Below are positions 33,909 to 44,295 of a DNA stretch of 64,000 nt, in pieces (position 1 is the first letter of the stretch; the number at the start of each line of letters is the position of its first letter). The notes below the pieces were generated by a model. The model saw only the letters and a program-made list of their open reading frames with translations. It did not search any database and was not told the DNA's origin. Made by a program: the position numbers and the translations under genes. Source of the DNA: Candidatus Krumholzibacteriota bacterium (GTDB lineage: Bacteria; Krumholzibacteriota; Krumholzibacteriia; Krumholzibacteriales; Krumholzibacteriaceae). The stretch is taken from positions 210,133 to 274,132 of the forward strand of contig JAFGBF010000018.1 in the NCBI GenBank assembly GCA_016933255.1, written 5' to 3'.

Positions 33909-36900
33909 TATGCACCTCCGGTTCCCAGCAGCCACAGGTAGGAATCCTCCAGGGTAGGCCTCACCGTCTTTGCATCCGGATGTGGTTTCGTCTTCGAAAG
34001 GGATCTTACCCTGATCTTTTTTCCGTCACGCATATGGTGTACGATCATCATCTCTTTTCTGATCAGTTCGAGTTCTTCAGGATCGGTCTCAAACTGCCAT
34101 ACATGGCCTTCGGCGATCTCTGCCATCCTGGAGGGGTCATCAAGGTATATCAGGTTTCCCCTGTTCAGAACAGCTACGCTGTTACACGAGCTGTAGATAT
34201 CCTCTATTATATGCGTCGAGAAGATCACAATCCTTTCGCGGCTCAGTTCCACCAGAAGATTCCGGAACCTTATCCTTTCTCTCGGATCGAGGCCTGCTGT
34301 CGGTTCGTCTACGACCAGAATGCGGGGCAGATGCAGCAGAACCTGCGCTATCCCCACCCTTTGCTTCATTCCTCCGGAAAATGAACTGATCGCCTTATCC
34401 CGGCTCTCCTCCATATGCACCATGCCGAGGACCTTTTCGACCATCTTTTCTCTGTACTCCCTGTCCGTCAACCCTTTAAGGACGGCTTGATAATTCAGGA
34501 ACTCCCACGCGGTGAGGTTCTCGTACATTCCGAATTCCTGCGGGAGATATCCGATGAGAGACTGGAGTTCTTCCCTTTTTTCGTTTATATCAATCCCGTT
34601 TATATCGATCCTGCCGTAACTCTGGTCGAGGATGCCGCAGATGATCCTCATAAGGGTGGTCTTACCGGCCCCGTTGGGGCCGAGGAGACCGAACATCCCT
34701 TCTCCGATCTCAAGGGATACTCCCGAAAGAGCCCTGAACGCTTCTTTTTTCTTTCCTATTACCGGGATCGATCTGACAAGATAGTAGAAGGCCTTGCGCA
34801 GCCCGGCGGCCCGGCCGGAGATCCTGGCGATATTGACATGTTCTTTTTGAAGCCTGTCCGCCGTCGTGTAGACTACAAGGGCAAAATACCAGAGCGCGGC
34901 GACAAATATCAGAGAGGCGATATTGTGCCAGCGGATCCAGAAGATAAAGAGGTTGATAAACGGGATCCCCCACAGGAATACCGGCCTGATAATCGATATC
35001 ACCCTGATCATGCGGAGCCTTTGATCCTTTTCCATCTGCCTGGTTAGGTATGCCGACGCGGGTTTCCACAGAAGGAAAGTGTAGAAATACACAGGATGTG
35101 AAAGAACGAATACCCAGAAAGGGGAACCGAGATAAAAATATGTGAAGTAGATCATAAAGAACAGGAGAGGCAGCTTCCAGATCATACTCCCCGAGTCAAA
35201 GCCATCCCTCCCGTATCCCTGATTTTCAGCCGTCCTGTTTCTTTTCCTTTTTCCCTTGTTCCATTCCCTTACAAATCTTGACGGCTGGTCGTAGATCTTG
35301 ACGAGGTTCCTGATCGTGATCCTGACAGGCTCGTTTTTCGCGATTATATCTTTTTTTGCCGTTCGCAGGCTGGAGAGCATGAACCAGGTGAGCCCGGGGA
35401 TGGCGAATATCAGGACCGCCAGAAAGACCATTTGCCAGATTGTTCCTGTAGCCTTGAAATAGATCGCCAGCGATCCCAGGGCGAAGGATAGTATCTGGGC
35501 CGATCTGATCTTCCAGTTGAGAGAACGGATCCACGACAGAGCCGATTCCAATCCCGAGAAGACTACCGGTATAAAGATAAGGGTGAAGACGGTGCTCAGC
35601 GTGAGGCCGCCGATCACCGTGATGGCGAAAGGAGCTCCTATCAGCGTGATTTCCTCGGATTTTCCCATCGCGAGAGGAATCATGGCGGCTATCGTCGTTA
35701 TAGCGGTTATGAGAATCGGCCTGGTCCTGGCTTTTCCAGCCACCATAAGGGCCCTCGACCTCCTGTACCCTCTTCTCATAAGGATAAGAGAGTAGTCTAT
35801 AAGGATGATCCCGTTATTGACCACGACTCCGAGAAGTATAAGAAATCCCGTCAATGTATAAGCGTTGATCAGTGATGTACCTGTCGCAATGAGCAGCCAG
35901 AAAGAGCCGATCGCGGCAAGAGGGATAGTGAACATCATTACTACGGGGGTAGAGAGCGATTCAAAGACAGAGGCAAGTATCATATAGATCAGTATAAAAG
36001 CGACAAGGATCAGAAATTTGAACTCGCTGTAGTCGTTCTCCTCGTGAACCACTTCTACAGCAAGCCCGGACGGAATGACAAGAGACGAAACGAGCTGATC
36101 GACCTCAAGCCGGGATGCTTCGAGCATACTCTTGGAACTATTTATATCCGAACTGAATTCGAATGTGATTTCGACCTGCTTTTCCTGATTGACCCTGTTT
36201 ATCGTCGGCATGCCGTGCGAATAGATTATGCGGCTGAGATTTTCCAGGTCCACCGATCCGCCTGCCTGGCCGCTGATCGGCAGGGTTCTGAGGTCCTCGA
36301 TATTCTTGTCTTCCTGGTTCTTTTTGCTGATCATGATATCATATGTGTCGGCGCCCTGCTTGAATTGCATCCTTGATGAATATTCGTTCTCGAAGGAATT
36401 CAGTTCGGAAGCTATGGATAAAAGAGTGATTCCGTAGTAGCTCATCACTTTTGTATCGAAGAGAAGGTGTATCTCAGGCCTGTTTTCGGAGACATTCATC
36501 CCGGTCGAAGATATCGAACCGAGATTATCAAGGTAATACTGGATGTTTTCGGCAAAATTCTGCATTACTTCTATATCGTTGCCTTTTATGACTACCTTTT
36601 CCTGCTGTGATCCTATACCGAACATTCTTTCCATCGCTCTGCCCATTCCCCCTCCGCCTCCGCCGCGGAAGCGCCTGCTCGACTGGGGGGCGTCAAATCC
36701 GACGCTGGCCGCCTGGATCCCGGAAAAACGTTTTCTTATATCCTCCTTGATCTCCTGCATGCCCCGGCCGTCTATCTTCTGGTAGCCGTCTTTCAGGCTT
36801 ATCGTTATCACCGCCTCATCTTCGCGGATATCGCTGATAATATCTTCTCTTTCGGGAATCGTTTCGAACCTCTGCTCGAGATCGGCCACGGTCAGATCGG

Positions 36901-38620
36901 TAGTCTCGATCGTCGCACCCTCTGGCATCGTGATATAGACGCTGAAGCTGTTCGATTCAGCCTCTTCGGTGACATTAAGGCTTATTCCGAAACAGATGAT
37001 GATGCTCGCAAAAAAGATCACGATGGTCCCGATGATCGTTCTCAGAGGGAACCTGAGACAGGATTTGAGCAGGACATAATATATTTCGACGAGCCTGGTA
37101 TCGCCCGAATCTGATCGAAAGTTTGCCGAACCATCAGTCTTTCTTCTTACCAGGAAGAAATGCGTTACCATCGGAACAAGGAGCAGAGCCAACAGCAGGG
37201 ATACCAGAAGCGTGGAGATGATGGAGACTCCGATATGCTTTCCGATCAGCTGGATGAGGAAATTTGATGAAAAGATAAAAGGCACAAACACAGTCACCGT
37301 AGTGAGAGTCGCGGCAAATACCGAGCGCCACACCTCTTTCACTCCCTGGATCACAGCAGTGTCCGCCCCTTTGCCGGCCGTTTTCAGCCTGAAGATATTT
37401 TCAAGGACGACGATACTGTTATCCAGCAGCATTCCTACAGCCAGCGCCATTCCGATCAGAGTGAGGCTGTTGACAGATATCCCGGCTGCGTAGAAGAAGT
37501 TGAAAGCGGTAAATACCGATATCGGTATCGCAAGAGCTATGATAAGGACCAGGCGGAGGTTTCTGAGGAAGATCCAGAGGATGGCGACTGCGATCAGGCC
37601 GCCGATGAGGGCGAGCCTTATGATAAGATCTATATTCTTCTCCATTACCTCTGCCGTATCGTTCTGTACGACAATATTTATGTCACGGTCTTTGAATTTC
37701 CTGTTTAATCTTGAAATCACTTCGTGAGTCTTATGGGACAGGTCGATCAGGTTGACCTGGGCATCGCGAACAAGATTTACAGTGACGGCGTCTTTGCCGT
37801 TGACTCTCGAAATCGAGTCCTGCTGCTTGACTCCGAAGTAGATTTCGGAGATATCCTTCATCAGTACCGGGCCCTCGCGTATTACAGTTATATTTTCTAT
37901 ATCGCTTATTTTCCTGTATTCAGCGATGACATTTACGAAGTATTTGGTTCCGCTTTCTCTGACCTCGCCGACAAATGTGTTACTGGCGCTGTTCTGCCTT
38001 ATCAGGGAACTGATCCTGGAAGGAGTGATCCCGTATGCCTCGCAGATCTCGTCGTCGAGGATTATCTCGACCGATTTTTCCCTGCCTCCAGATACATCGA
38101 CGTTGGATATTCCGTCGATGCTTTCGAGTTCTTTTTTGATTTCCAGGTCGACTATCTGCCTGACCCTGTCGAGTCCGCCTCCGCCCCGGACCTGGAGGTT
38201 CATGAACTGGTTGGATATCTGTTCAGTGTCTACCTTGAATACCTGCACGAAGTAATTATCGGGAAGGGATGACCTTGCAGTGGATATTTTTTCCTGAAGT
38301 TTCAGGTACGCGTACTTTAAGCCTGTCCCCTTGTTGTAAAAGACATTTATCATACCGGAACGCGGATAGATCGCCGACTCGATCCTGTCTATATTCTCAA
38401 GCGTACCTATTGCTCCTTCAAGGGGGATGATAACGTCCCTCTCCATATCGCCCGGGTCGGCTTCCTGATAGCTGTACGCCTGAACGATCAGGAATGGAAG
38501 TTCGGCGTTGGGAAAGAGTTCTACCGGCAGCATCCTGTACGATACGATCCCAAGCATCGTCGCGGCGATGAAGATCATGCTGATAAGGATTTTTCTGTTT
38601 ATGATAAGGTTGCCAATCAT
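33908..38620 (-). CDS. RND efflux permease fused to an ABC ATPase (1570 aa)
   Basis: Residues 1 to about 1030 are a complete RND (AcrB/HAE1-type) permease: an N-terminal cytosolic start, a large periplasmic loop, helix 4 with GMLLDNSIVVLEN, a second periplasmic loop and C-terminal helices. From about 1040 to 1290 there are some six extra helices. From about 1290 to the end is an ABC ATPase with Walker A GPNGAGKTT (about residue 1312), signature SFSGGMKQR (about 1409) and Walker B VVDEPTAGLDP (about 1435), followed by an H-loop STHII. The ATG at 38620 overlaps the upstream RND stop (ATGA). RND pumps use ion gradients and ABC ATPases use ATP; a single chain holding both is highly unusual. A gene fusion with no frameshift is supported by a continuous open frame through the linker. 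Confidence 0.9.
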   Translation of the reverse strand: MIGNLIINRKILISMIFIAATMLGIVSYRMLPVELFPNAELPFLIVQAYSYQEADPGDMERDVIIPLEGAIGTLENIDRIESAIYPRSGMINVFYNKGTGLKYAYLKLQEKISTARSSLPDNYFVQVFKVDTEQISNQFMNLQVRGGGGLDRVRQIVDLEIKKELESIDGISNVDVSGGREKSVEIILDDEICEAYGITPSRISSLIRQNSASNTFVGEVRESGTKYFVNVIAEYRKISDIENITVIREGPVLMKDISEIYFGVKQQDSISRVNGKDAVTVNLVRDAQVNLIDLSHKTHEVISRLNRKFKDRDINIVVQNDTAEVMEKNIDLIIRLALIGGLIAVAILWIFLRNLRLVLIIALAIPISVFTAFNFFYAAGISVNSLTLIGMALAVGMLLDNSIVVLENIFRLKTAGKGADTAVIQGVKEVWRSVFAATLTTVTVFVPFIFSSNFLIQLIGKHIGVSIISTLLVSLLLALLLVPMVTHFFLVRRKTDGSANFRSDSGDTRLVEIYYVLLKSCLRFPLRTIIGTIVIFFASIIICFGISLNVTEEAESNSFSVYITMPEGATIETTDLTVADLEQRFETIPEREDIISDIREDEAVITISLKDGYQKIDGRGMQEIKEDIRKRFSGIQAASVGFDAPQSSRRFRGGGGGGMGRAMERMFGIGSQQEKVVIKGNDIEVMQNFAENIQYYLDNLGSISSTGMNVSENRPEIHLLFDTKVMSYYGITLLSIASELNSFENEYSSRMQFKQGADTYDIMISKKNQEDKNIEDLRTLPISGQAGGSVDLENLSRIIYSHGMPTINRVNQEKQVEITFEFSSDINSSKSMLEASRLEVDQLVSSLVIPSGLAVEVVHEENDYSEFKFLILVAFILIYMILASVFESLSTPVVMMFTIPLAAIGSFWLLIATGTSLINAYTLTGFLILLGVVVNNGIILIDYSLILMRRGYRRSRALMVAGKARTRPILITAITTIAAMIPLAMGKSEEITLIGAPFAITVIGGLTLSTVFTLIFIPVVFSGLESALSWIRSLNWKIRSAQILSFALGSLAIYFKATGTIWQMVFLAVLIFAIPGLTWFMLSSLRTAKKDIIAKNEPVRITIRNLVKIYDQPSRFVREWNKGKRKRNRTAENQGYGRDGFDSGSMIWKLPLLFFMIYFTYFYLGSPFWVFVLSHPVYFYTFLLWKPASAYLTRQMEKDQRLRMIRVISIIRPVFLWGIPFINLFIFWIRWHNIASLIFVAALWYFALVVYTTADRLQKEHVNIARISGRAAGLRKAFYYLVRSIPVIGKKKEAFRALSGVSLEIGEGMFGLLGPNGAGKTTLMRIICGILDQSYGRIDINGIDINEKREELQSLIGYLPQEFGMYENLTAWEFLNYQAVLKGLTDREYREKMVEKVLGMVHMEESRDKAISSFSGGMKQRVGIAQVLLHLPRILVVDEPTAGLDPRERIRFRNLLVELSRERIVIFSTHIIEDIYSSCNSVAVLNRGNLIYLDDPSRMAEIAEGHVWQFETDPEELELIRKEMMIVHHMRDGKKIRVRSLSKTKPHPDAKTVRPTLEDSYLWLLGTGGA

Positions 38621-41600
38621 GATCTGACCCGGTCCAGTACGGAATATACACAAGGTATGACTATTAACGTAAGTATTGTCGAGGTGATCAGTCCGCCTAT
38701 GACGGCAAGGGCCATCGGCGACCTCAGCGCGGCTCCTTCTCCGAATCCGATCGTCATCGGGAGAAGGGCGAGGATCGTCGTTGCGCTTGTCATGATGATC
38801 GGTCGGATCCTTCTTTTCCCCGCCTCGATTATAGCTTCCCTGCCGGCGACCCCTTCTCTCCTGAGACGGTTGATCGCATCAACAAGGATGATCGAGTCGT
38901 TGACAGCGATTCCGACGAGCAGGATCATTCCTATATACGCCATTATATTGAAGGTCTTTCCAAGGAAGAAGAAGATGAGCACGGCGCCGACTCCGGCAAG
39001 AGGTATGGTGAGCAGTATGGAGAAAGGATGGACCAGAGATTCGAACTGGGCGGCCATCACCATGTACACTAGTACTATGGAAAGGATAAGGGCGAATTTG
39101 AGATCACTGAACTCTGATTCTCTTTTTTCCTCCTCACCGGTGATATCTATTTTGTAGTCAGCCGGAATATCCAGGCTCGCGATACTGCTTCTTATCTCTT
39201 TGATGAGATGGTCGAACGGCCTTCCCTTTCTCTGATGGGCCGTCACAATGCCGGTACGCGCCTGGTTTCGGCGATTGATCTCCTTTGGAGCATATCCGAA
39301 TCTTATATCAGCGATCTCACTGAGGTGGATCTTTCCGGTACCGTTATCGAGAGCTACCGAAGAAAGCTCGCTCAGGCCTATCTCGGGGGTACGGATCGTG
39401 ATATCTTTCTTCTCTCCGCCATAATCCCAGTACCCCGCGCTTTTTCCCGAAAGAAGACCATCAAGCTGAGAGCTTACCGATGACACGCCTATATTGTTAA
39501 TACCTGCCCTGAGCCTGTCGACGACGACCTCGACTTCAGGGCGGCCTTTCTCCATGCTCGTCTCGATATTATAAAGGTCGCCGATCTGCAGAAGTTTTTC
39601 TTTTACGGACCCGGTCAGGCTTTCGAGGATATCTATTTCGTCGCCCTCGATCTCGATCACTACAGGAGCCGATTCGGTGCCGAGAGTAGCAAGCAGGGCC
39701 GTCTGGTCCATAATGAATTCCGATTCGATATCGGGCAGGGAAGCTATTTCCCTCCCGAGTCCGGCGATGATAGTCTCATAGTCAAGATCGTTCTCTTCAT
39801 TCAGAATGATCTTGATAGATGCTGTATTCTCGTCCTGAAATATTGATTCACTGCCTCCGCTCATACCGGTGACCGGACCGATCGTACTGAATACCGTTTT
39901 TACGTTGTCGCCGAGGAACTGATCTATGATATTCTCGACCCCTCTGACCGTTCCCCAGGTCCTTTCAAGCTCGGTTCCTTCCGGAAGGTTCAGTCTTATG
40001 GAGAATTCATTCATACCGCCTCTGGGAATGAATTCGCTCCCCACCACAGGCAGCAGAAATACGGATACTGCGACAAACACGGCAGCGGCTCCTATAACCA
40101 GCCAGCGGTGATCGAGGGTCGAGCGCAGGAGGTCGCCGTACCATTTGAACCTGACAGACTTCTTTTCATTGAGACGGGGCCTTACCTTAAGAAAAGTATT
40201 GCAGAGCATCGGGATAACCAGCACGGCGACAACAAGGGATGAAATAAGCGAAAACGCCACGGTCCATGCCTGGTCCTTGAATAGCTCTCCGGAAGCGCCG
40301 TGCAGATAGACGATCGGAAGGAAAACTACGATAGTCGTAATAGTAGAGGCTGTGATCGCTCCGCTTACCTCGGCCGTGCCTGTGATCGATGCTTCCCGGA
40401 TCGTCATCCCCGACTCGACGTTTCGGATGATATTCTCCAGGACGATGATGGCATTATCGACCAGCATCCCCGCACCGAGCGCAAGGCCTCCAAGAGTCAT
40501 AATATTGAGAGTCAGGCCGTTGAAATACATCAGATTGAAAGTCGAGACGACAGATATCGGGATCGCTATGCTTACTATCGCTGTCGTCCCGATTCTTCTG
40601 AGAAAGAGATACAGGATAAGTATCGCCAGGAATATTCCGATCAGAGCGGTCTGTTTTACTTCGTTTATCGCGCCGTTGATATAAGATCCCTGATCCTGGA
40701 TGATGACCAGCTCATAACCGGGAAGCGCCTTGCGCAGCGTCCCGACCATCTCGTGAAGGGTGTTTGAAGCCTGGACGGTGTTGAATTTCATCTCCTTGTA
40801 AATAGAAAGGCCAAGGCATCTTTTCCCGTTATAGCTGACTACGCTTCTGGGATCTTTGTTCCGGAAATCTACAGTCGCGACATCCTTGAGGTAGACCGGG
40901 ACCTTCTCCGTTCCCGCGGGCGACTCGGTGCCGGAAAGGTTTCCAAGCTGCTGAGGATCCCTCCAGGCCAGTACTATGTTCTCGATATCCTCGATATTCT
41001 CGAAAACGCTTATACCCTTGATGAGGTATCTCAATCCCATTTCGGTGATCGATCCGCCCGATGCAGTCTGGTTGTAGCTGATGATCCTGTTTGACAGGTC
41101 CTCAGGGGTAAGGCCGTACGCCTCGAGCAGATAGTTGTCGGTCTCGATGACTACTTCTTTTTCTTCTTCTCCGGAGATCTCGACCCCAGCAATCCCTTCC
41201 AGTCTTGTAAGTTCGTTATGGATATAGTTTTCAGCGACTTTTCTGAGTTCATCCATATCCTCGATCTCGGGATGCATCAGTCCTATCGTCATGATCGGTT
41301 CCGAATTCGGATCATGCTGGGTGATCGTGATCTCTTCGATCTCATTATTCTGGCTGAAATCGGATACACTCTTCTGAAGATCAAGAAAAGCCTCATCCAT
41401 ATCAGTGTCCCAGGAATATTCCACTGTGACCTGTGCCGAACCGACCCGTATTGCCGATGAGACGCCGACGACACCTTTGCTTCTGCTCGCGAGGGATTCG
41501 ATCTGTTCTATGTATTGCTTTTCTATCTCCTCAGGAGGAGCCTCCTCGGCCTTTAACTCGATATAGATCCTTGGATTGTTAAGGTCGGGAAAGAGGTCGA

Positions 41601-41703
41601 TACCCAATCTCCCGAACGAAATATACCCTAGCAGCAGGATAGCAAAGACGAACATCATCACTGTGACGGGATGGCTGACTGAAAAATCTGATATTTTTCT
41701 CAT
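38617..41703 (-). CDS. RND efflux permease (AcrB/HAE1 type)
   Basis: A 1028-residue inner-membrane transporter of normal length. It has the typical 12 helices, two large periplasmic loops and helix 4 with GAGMLVDNAIIVLEN. The usual two-Asp relay of AcrB (DD) is DN here, and the Lys in helix 10 is replaced (AVNDSII), as in several RND subgroups. The gene lies 23 bases after the adaptor gene and overlaps the fused RND-ABC gene by four bases. It probably works as a heteromer with the fused protein. The substrate is unknown. Confidence 0.88.
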   Translation of the reverse strand: MRKISDFSVSHPVTVMMFVFAILLLGYISFGRLGIDLFPDLNNPRIYIELKAEEAPPEEIEKQYIEQIESLASRSKGVVGVSSAIRVGSAQVTVEYSWDTDMDEAFLDLQKSVSDFSQNNEIEEITITQHDPNSEPIMTIGLMHPEIEDMDELRKVAENYIHNELTRLEGIAGVEISGEEEKEVVIETDNYLLEAYGLTPEDLSNRIISYNQTASGGSITEMGLRYLIKGISVFENIEDIENIVLAWRDPQQLGNLSGTESPAGTEKVPVYLKDVATVDFRNKDPRSVVSYNGKRCLGLSIYKEMKFNTVQASNTLHEMVGTLRKALPGYELVIIQDQGSYINGAINEVKQTALIGIFLAILILYLFLRRIGTTAIVSIAIPISVVSTFNLMYFNGLTLNIMTLGGLALGAGMLVDNAIIVLENIIRNVESGMTIREASITGTAEVSGAITASTITTIVVFLPIVYLHGASGELFKDQAWTVAFSLISSLVVAVLVIPMLCNTFLKVRPRLNEKKSVRFKWYGDLLRSTLDHRWLVIGAAAVFVAVSVFLLPVVGSEFIPRGGMNEFSIRLNLPEGTELERTWGTVRGVENIIDQFLGDNVKTVFSTIGPVTGMSGGSESIFQDENTASIKIILNEENDLDYETIIAGLGREIASLPDIESEFIMDQTALLATLGTESAPVVIEIEGDEIDILESLTGSVKEKLLQIGDLYNIETSMEKGRPEVEVVVDRLRAGINNIGVSSVSSQLDGLLSGKSAGYWDYGGEKKDITIRTPEIGLSELSSVALDNGTGKIHLSEIADIRFGYAPKEINRRNQARTGIVTAHQRKGRPFDHLIKEIRSSIASLDIPADYKIDITGEEEKRESEFSDLKFALILSIVLVYMVMAAQFESLVHPFSILLTIPLAGVGAVLIFFFLGKTFNIMAYIGMILLVGIAVNDSIILVDAINRLRREGVAGREAIIEAGKRRIRPIIMTSATTILALLPMTIGFGEGAALRSPMALAVIGGLITSTILTLIVIPCVYSVLDRVRS

Positions 41704-41726
41704 CTCCAGGCTTTCCGGTAAATATC

Positions 41727-42776
41727 CTAGCGGATGACCTTTACCTTCGAACGGTTGCGAAGAGTCTCAAAACCTTTTACAACAAGACGGTCATCTTTCT
41801 TAAGGCCTTCAAGCACTTCTATCTCGTCAGGGTTCTCCAGCCCCGTAACGATTATTTTTTCCTGCGCGGCCCCCTTCTCGACTATAAAGACAGTCTTTCC
41901 TCTCTGTTTTACAAGAATGATCTCTTTGGGGATCACTATCGTGCTGTCGCGGCGCGCGACGATGATCTCGGCTTTGACGAACATTCCGGGGCGGAGCAGA
42001 AGCTCACTGTTGTCGACATGGATCGATGCCTTGAAAGACCTTGTCTCGGAGTCGAGTGCGGGGGAGGCCTGCGTGACGATGCCCCTCAGGGTATCATCGG
42101 GGGTCGCATAGTTCATCACGCGAACTGGATAGCCGGGTCTGATGCGCCCAAGCTCTTTTCCTGGAAGGGAGACATCGAGATAAAGGCTTGAGTAATCCAT
42201 TATCTGGACCATGACATCTCCAGATTCGATCTTTGTGCCCTCCGTATAATACGGAAGATCTGTTATGATTCCGTTGAAAGGGGCGGTAATCTCGAGTTTC
42301 GACATCTGGATCAGCCCATTGTCGTAGTCGTATCTCGCCTCCATAAACGCGCGTTCGGAATTTTTAAGTTCGGTCAGCGTCACTCCGCCTTTTTTGTATA
42401 GTGATTGCTGTTTTTCATAGTCAAGTTTTGAGGTCTCGAGGTTCAGTTTTTTCGAATCTATCCTTATGCTGTTCTCTTCCTCGGTATTCTCAAAATGGAT
42501 TATGACCTGTCCCTTTTTTACAGTATCACCAAGGGCGAACTGGATGCCTGTCTGAGGGTTGGTGCGCAGATGATATTCTCCGCTTTTTTCCGATTTCAGG
42601 ACCGCCTCGCTCGATGAGTTGACTGTTCCTGTAGCGATGCTGAACTGTTCGATCGGTTTAAGCTGCACCTCCTCGACAGATACCGGGGTCGAAACAGCGG
42701 TCTCCACATCAGCGTCATCTCCTCCGCATGATGAAAGCAGCAGCAGAGCGGCAAGGATGAGTATTGTTTTATTCAC
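41727..42776 (-). CDS. RND periplasmic adaptor (membrane-fusion protein), lipoprotein
   Basis: A 349-residue adaptor, GTG start after AAGGAG. A short signal peptide ends in the lipobox SSC (Cys17). It is followed by a barrel-sandwich hybrid/lipoyl half (about residues 60-90), a helical hairpin (about 95-155), the second half (ITAPFNGIITD) and a beta-barrel with LRPGMFVKAEI. It links the inner-membrane pump to the TolC-like channel. The short hairpin fits an adaptor for an RND-type pump. Confidence 0.88.
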   Translation of the reverse strand: MNKTILILAALLLLSSCGGDDADVETAVSTPVSVEEVQLKPIEQFSIATGTVNSSSEAVLKSEKSGEYHLRTNPQTGIQFALGDTVKKGQVIIHFENTEEENSIRIDSKKLNLETSKLDYEKQQSLYKKGGVTLTELKNSERAFMEARYDYDNGLIQMSKLEITAPFNGIITDLPYYTEGTKIESGDVMVQIMDYSSLYLDVSLPGKELGRIRPGYPVRVMNYATPDDTLRGIVTQASPALDSETRSFKASIHVDNSELLLRPGMFVKAEIIVARRDSTIVIPKEIILVKQRGKTVFIVEKGAAQEKIIVTGLENPDEIEVLEGLKKDDRLVVKGFETLRNRSKVKVIR

Positions 42777-42806
42777 TTTAAGGCTCCTTGTTCAAAAATG
42801 CCGAAA

Positions 42807-44282
42807 TCAATCTACCAGCGATCTGTTCTTTTCAAAATCCCATAAAGACTGGATCTTCATATCCAGAAGGTGAAGTTTGTATTGGATCAAAGCCGAGACT
42901 TTGTTGAGCCGTTCCTCGGACAACTGGTTCTGGTACTGGTTGAGCTGATAACTCGAAAGGTCTCCGTTGCGGTATTTTTCAAGGTTGATATCATAGGTCA
43001 GCTGTGAGCGCCGGACGTTCTGCGTAGCGATATCTATCTGTATTACCTGGTTGTCCAGGTTCCTGTATGCCTGGCGTATCGAGATTATGATATTGTCTTT
43101 TTCCTCTTTCAGAGAGAGCCTGTTTGCTTCCAGAGATGCTTTCGACGCACGCATATCCGCCTTTTTTTCTCCCCAGTCCCAGAGCGGCACCTCGAACAAT
43201 ACAGATAGCTGCTGGTTCTTGTCAGGGGAATCGTAGATGTCACTGAAGATCTCGTTTGTCCCTATAGACCCATACGATATATTGATGTTTCCGTAGAACT
43301 CGTTTTTAGTGCCGGCCCTTATCAATGCGTTTTCCGCGTTCTCTATCGCTATGCTTCTCTGCCTCAGTTCCGCTCTGTGTTTTAGTCCGTTCACTATTGC
43401 GGTCTGGAGATCGACGGTGATGTTCCTGTAGGAGATATCGGTCGATATGTCGATCTCTTCATCGAGACCGATTCCAAGAAGCTGTTTGAACAGGTCGTGA
43501 GAATCCTCAAGGCTGACCTTCCTGTTCTGCATAGCGGAATTTGCGTTGGCCATATTCAGTTCGGCCTGGTAGAGTTCCTCAAGGCTTTCGAGGCCCGCAT
43601 CGACCTTGTTCTTGCTTATCTCATAGCTGACCCTGGTGTTCTCTAACGCTTCGACCGCGATCTCGAGGCGCATCTTCGCTTCATAGACCGCGTAGAACCT
43701 CTCCATCACCGATTTTTCTATCGCAAGTTTTTCAAGTGCAAAGGCGAGCTGCGAATTTTCAAGTTCGAGTTCGAGCGTCCTCAGATCCATCTTCGTCCGG
43801 TTGTACGTAAATACCGGCTGTTGAAACTGAATATACAGGTTGTTCGTGTACGTTTTGCTGGACTCATCGGTATATTCGCTGTATGAATCCCTCCAGGACA
43901 GCTGATCGATAAGGGAGAGGGTGCCGTCAGTCCATTTGACAGGCTGATCGATCCGGAAGATCCCGTAAGATTCCATTGTCTCTTGATTATACCAGGTCGA
44001 AAAAAGGTCATTGAACTGGTTAGAGTTGGAGTAGTTCAGGGGTGATATTGAAAGGCTGAACTTCGATTTCAGTCTCGCGTTTGCCGCTCTTAGATTGGCT
44101 TCGCTCCGTTCAAGGCTGATCCTGGAATGTCTGATCCTTGGGCTCTGCTCCATCGCGATATCCATCGCATCCTCAAGAGTCAGCAGCCTCTGGGCTTTTA
44201 GAGAAAGGGAGGGAGCCAGCAATATCAGAAGCACGGAAAGAAGAGATATCGATCTCCGGGCGATGGCCGGACTATTTGTCAT
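42807..44282 (-). CDS. TolC-like outer-membrane efflux channel
   Basis: A 491-residue protein with a signal peptide (about residues 1-30, ending LSLKAQ). The body is a long alpha-helical coiled-coil with the TolC-family tandem pattern: LTLEDAMDIAMEQSPRIRHS near the start and a second repeat starting at about residue 250. AAGGTGAT lies four bases before ATG 44282; an in-frame GTG at 44291 is possible. The gene lies between the permease fusion and the adaptor, and it probably gives the hybrid pump its exit duct. Confidence 0.85.
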   Translation of the reverse strand: MTNSPAIARRSISLLSVLLILLAPSLSLKAQRLLTLEDAMDIAMEQSPRIRHSRISLERSEANLRAANARLKSKFSLSISPLNYSNSNQFNDLFSTWYNQETMESYGIFRIDQPVKWTDGTLSLIDQLSWRDSYSEYTDESSKTYTNNLYIQFQQPVFTYNRTKMDLRTLELELENSQLAFALEKLAIEKSVMERFYAVYEAKMRLEIAVEALENTRVSYEISKNKVDAGLESLEELYQAELNMANANSAMQNRKVSLEDSHDLFKQLLGIGLDEEIDISTDISYRNITVDLQTAIVNGLKHRAELRQRSIAIENAENALIRAGTKNEFYGNINISYGSIGTNEIFSDIYDSPDKNQQLSVLFEVPLWDWGEKKADMRASKASLEANRLSLKEEKDNIIISIRQAYRNLDNQVIQIDIATQNVRRSQLTYDINLEKYRNGDLSSYQLNQYQNQLSEERLNKVSALIQYKLHLLDMKIQSLWDFEKNRSLVD

Positions 44283-44295
44283 AATGATCACCTTT

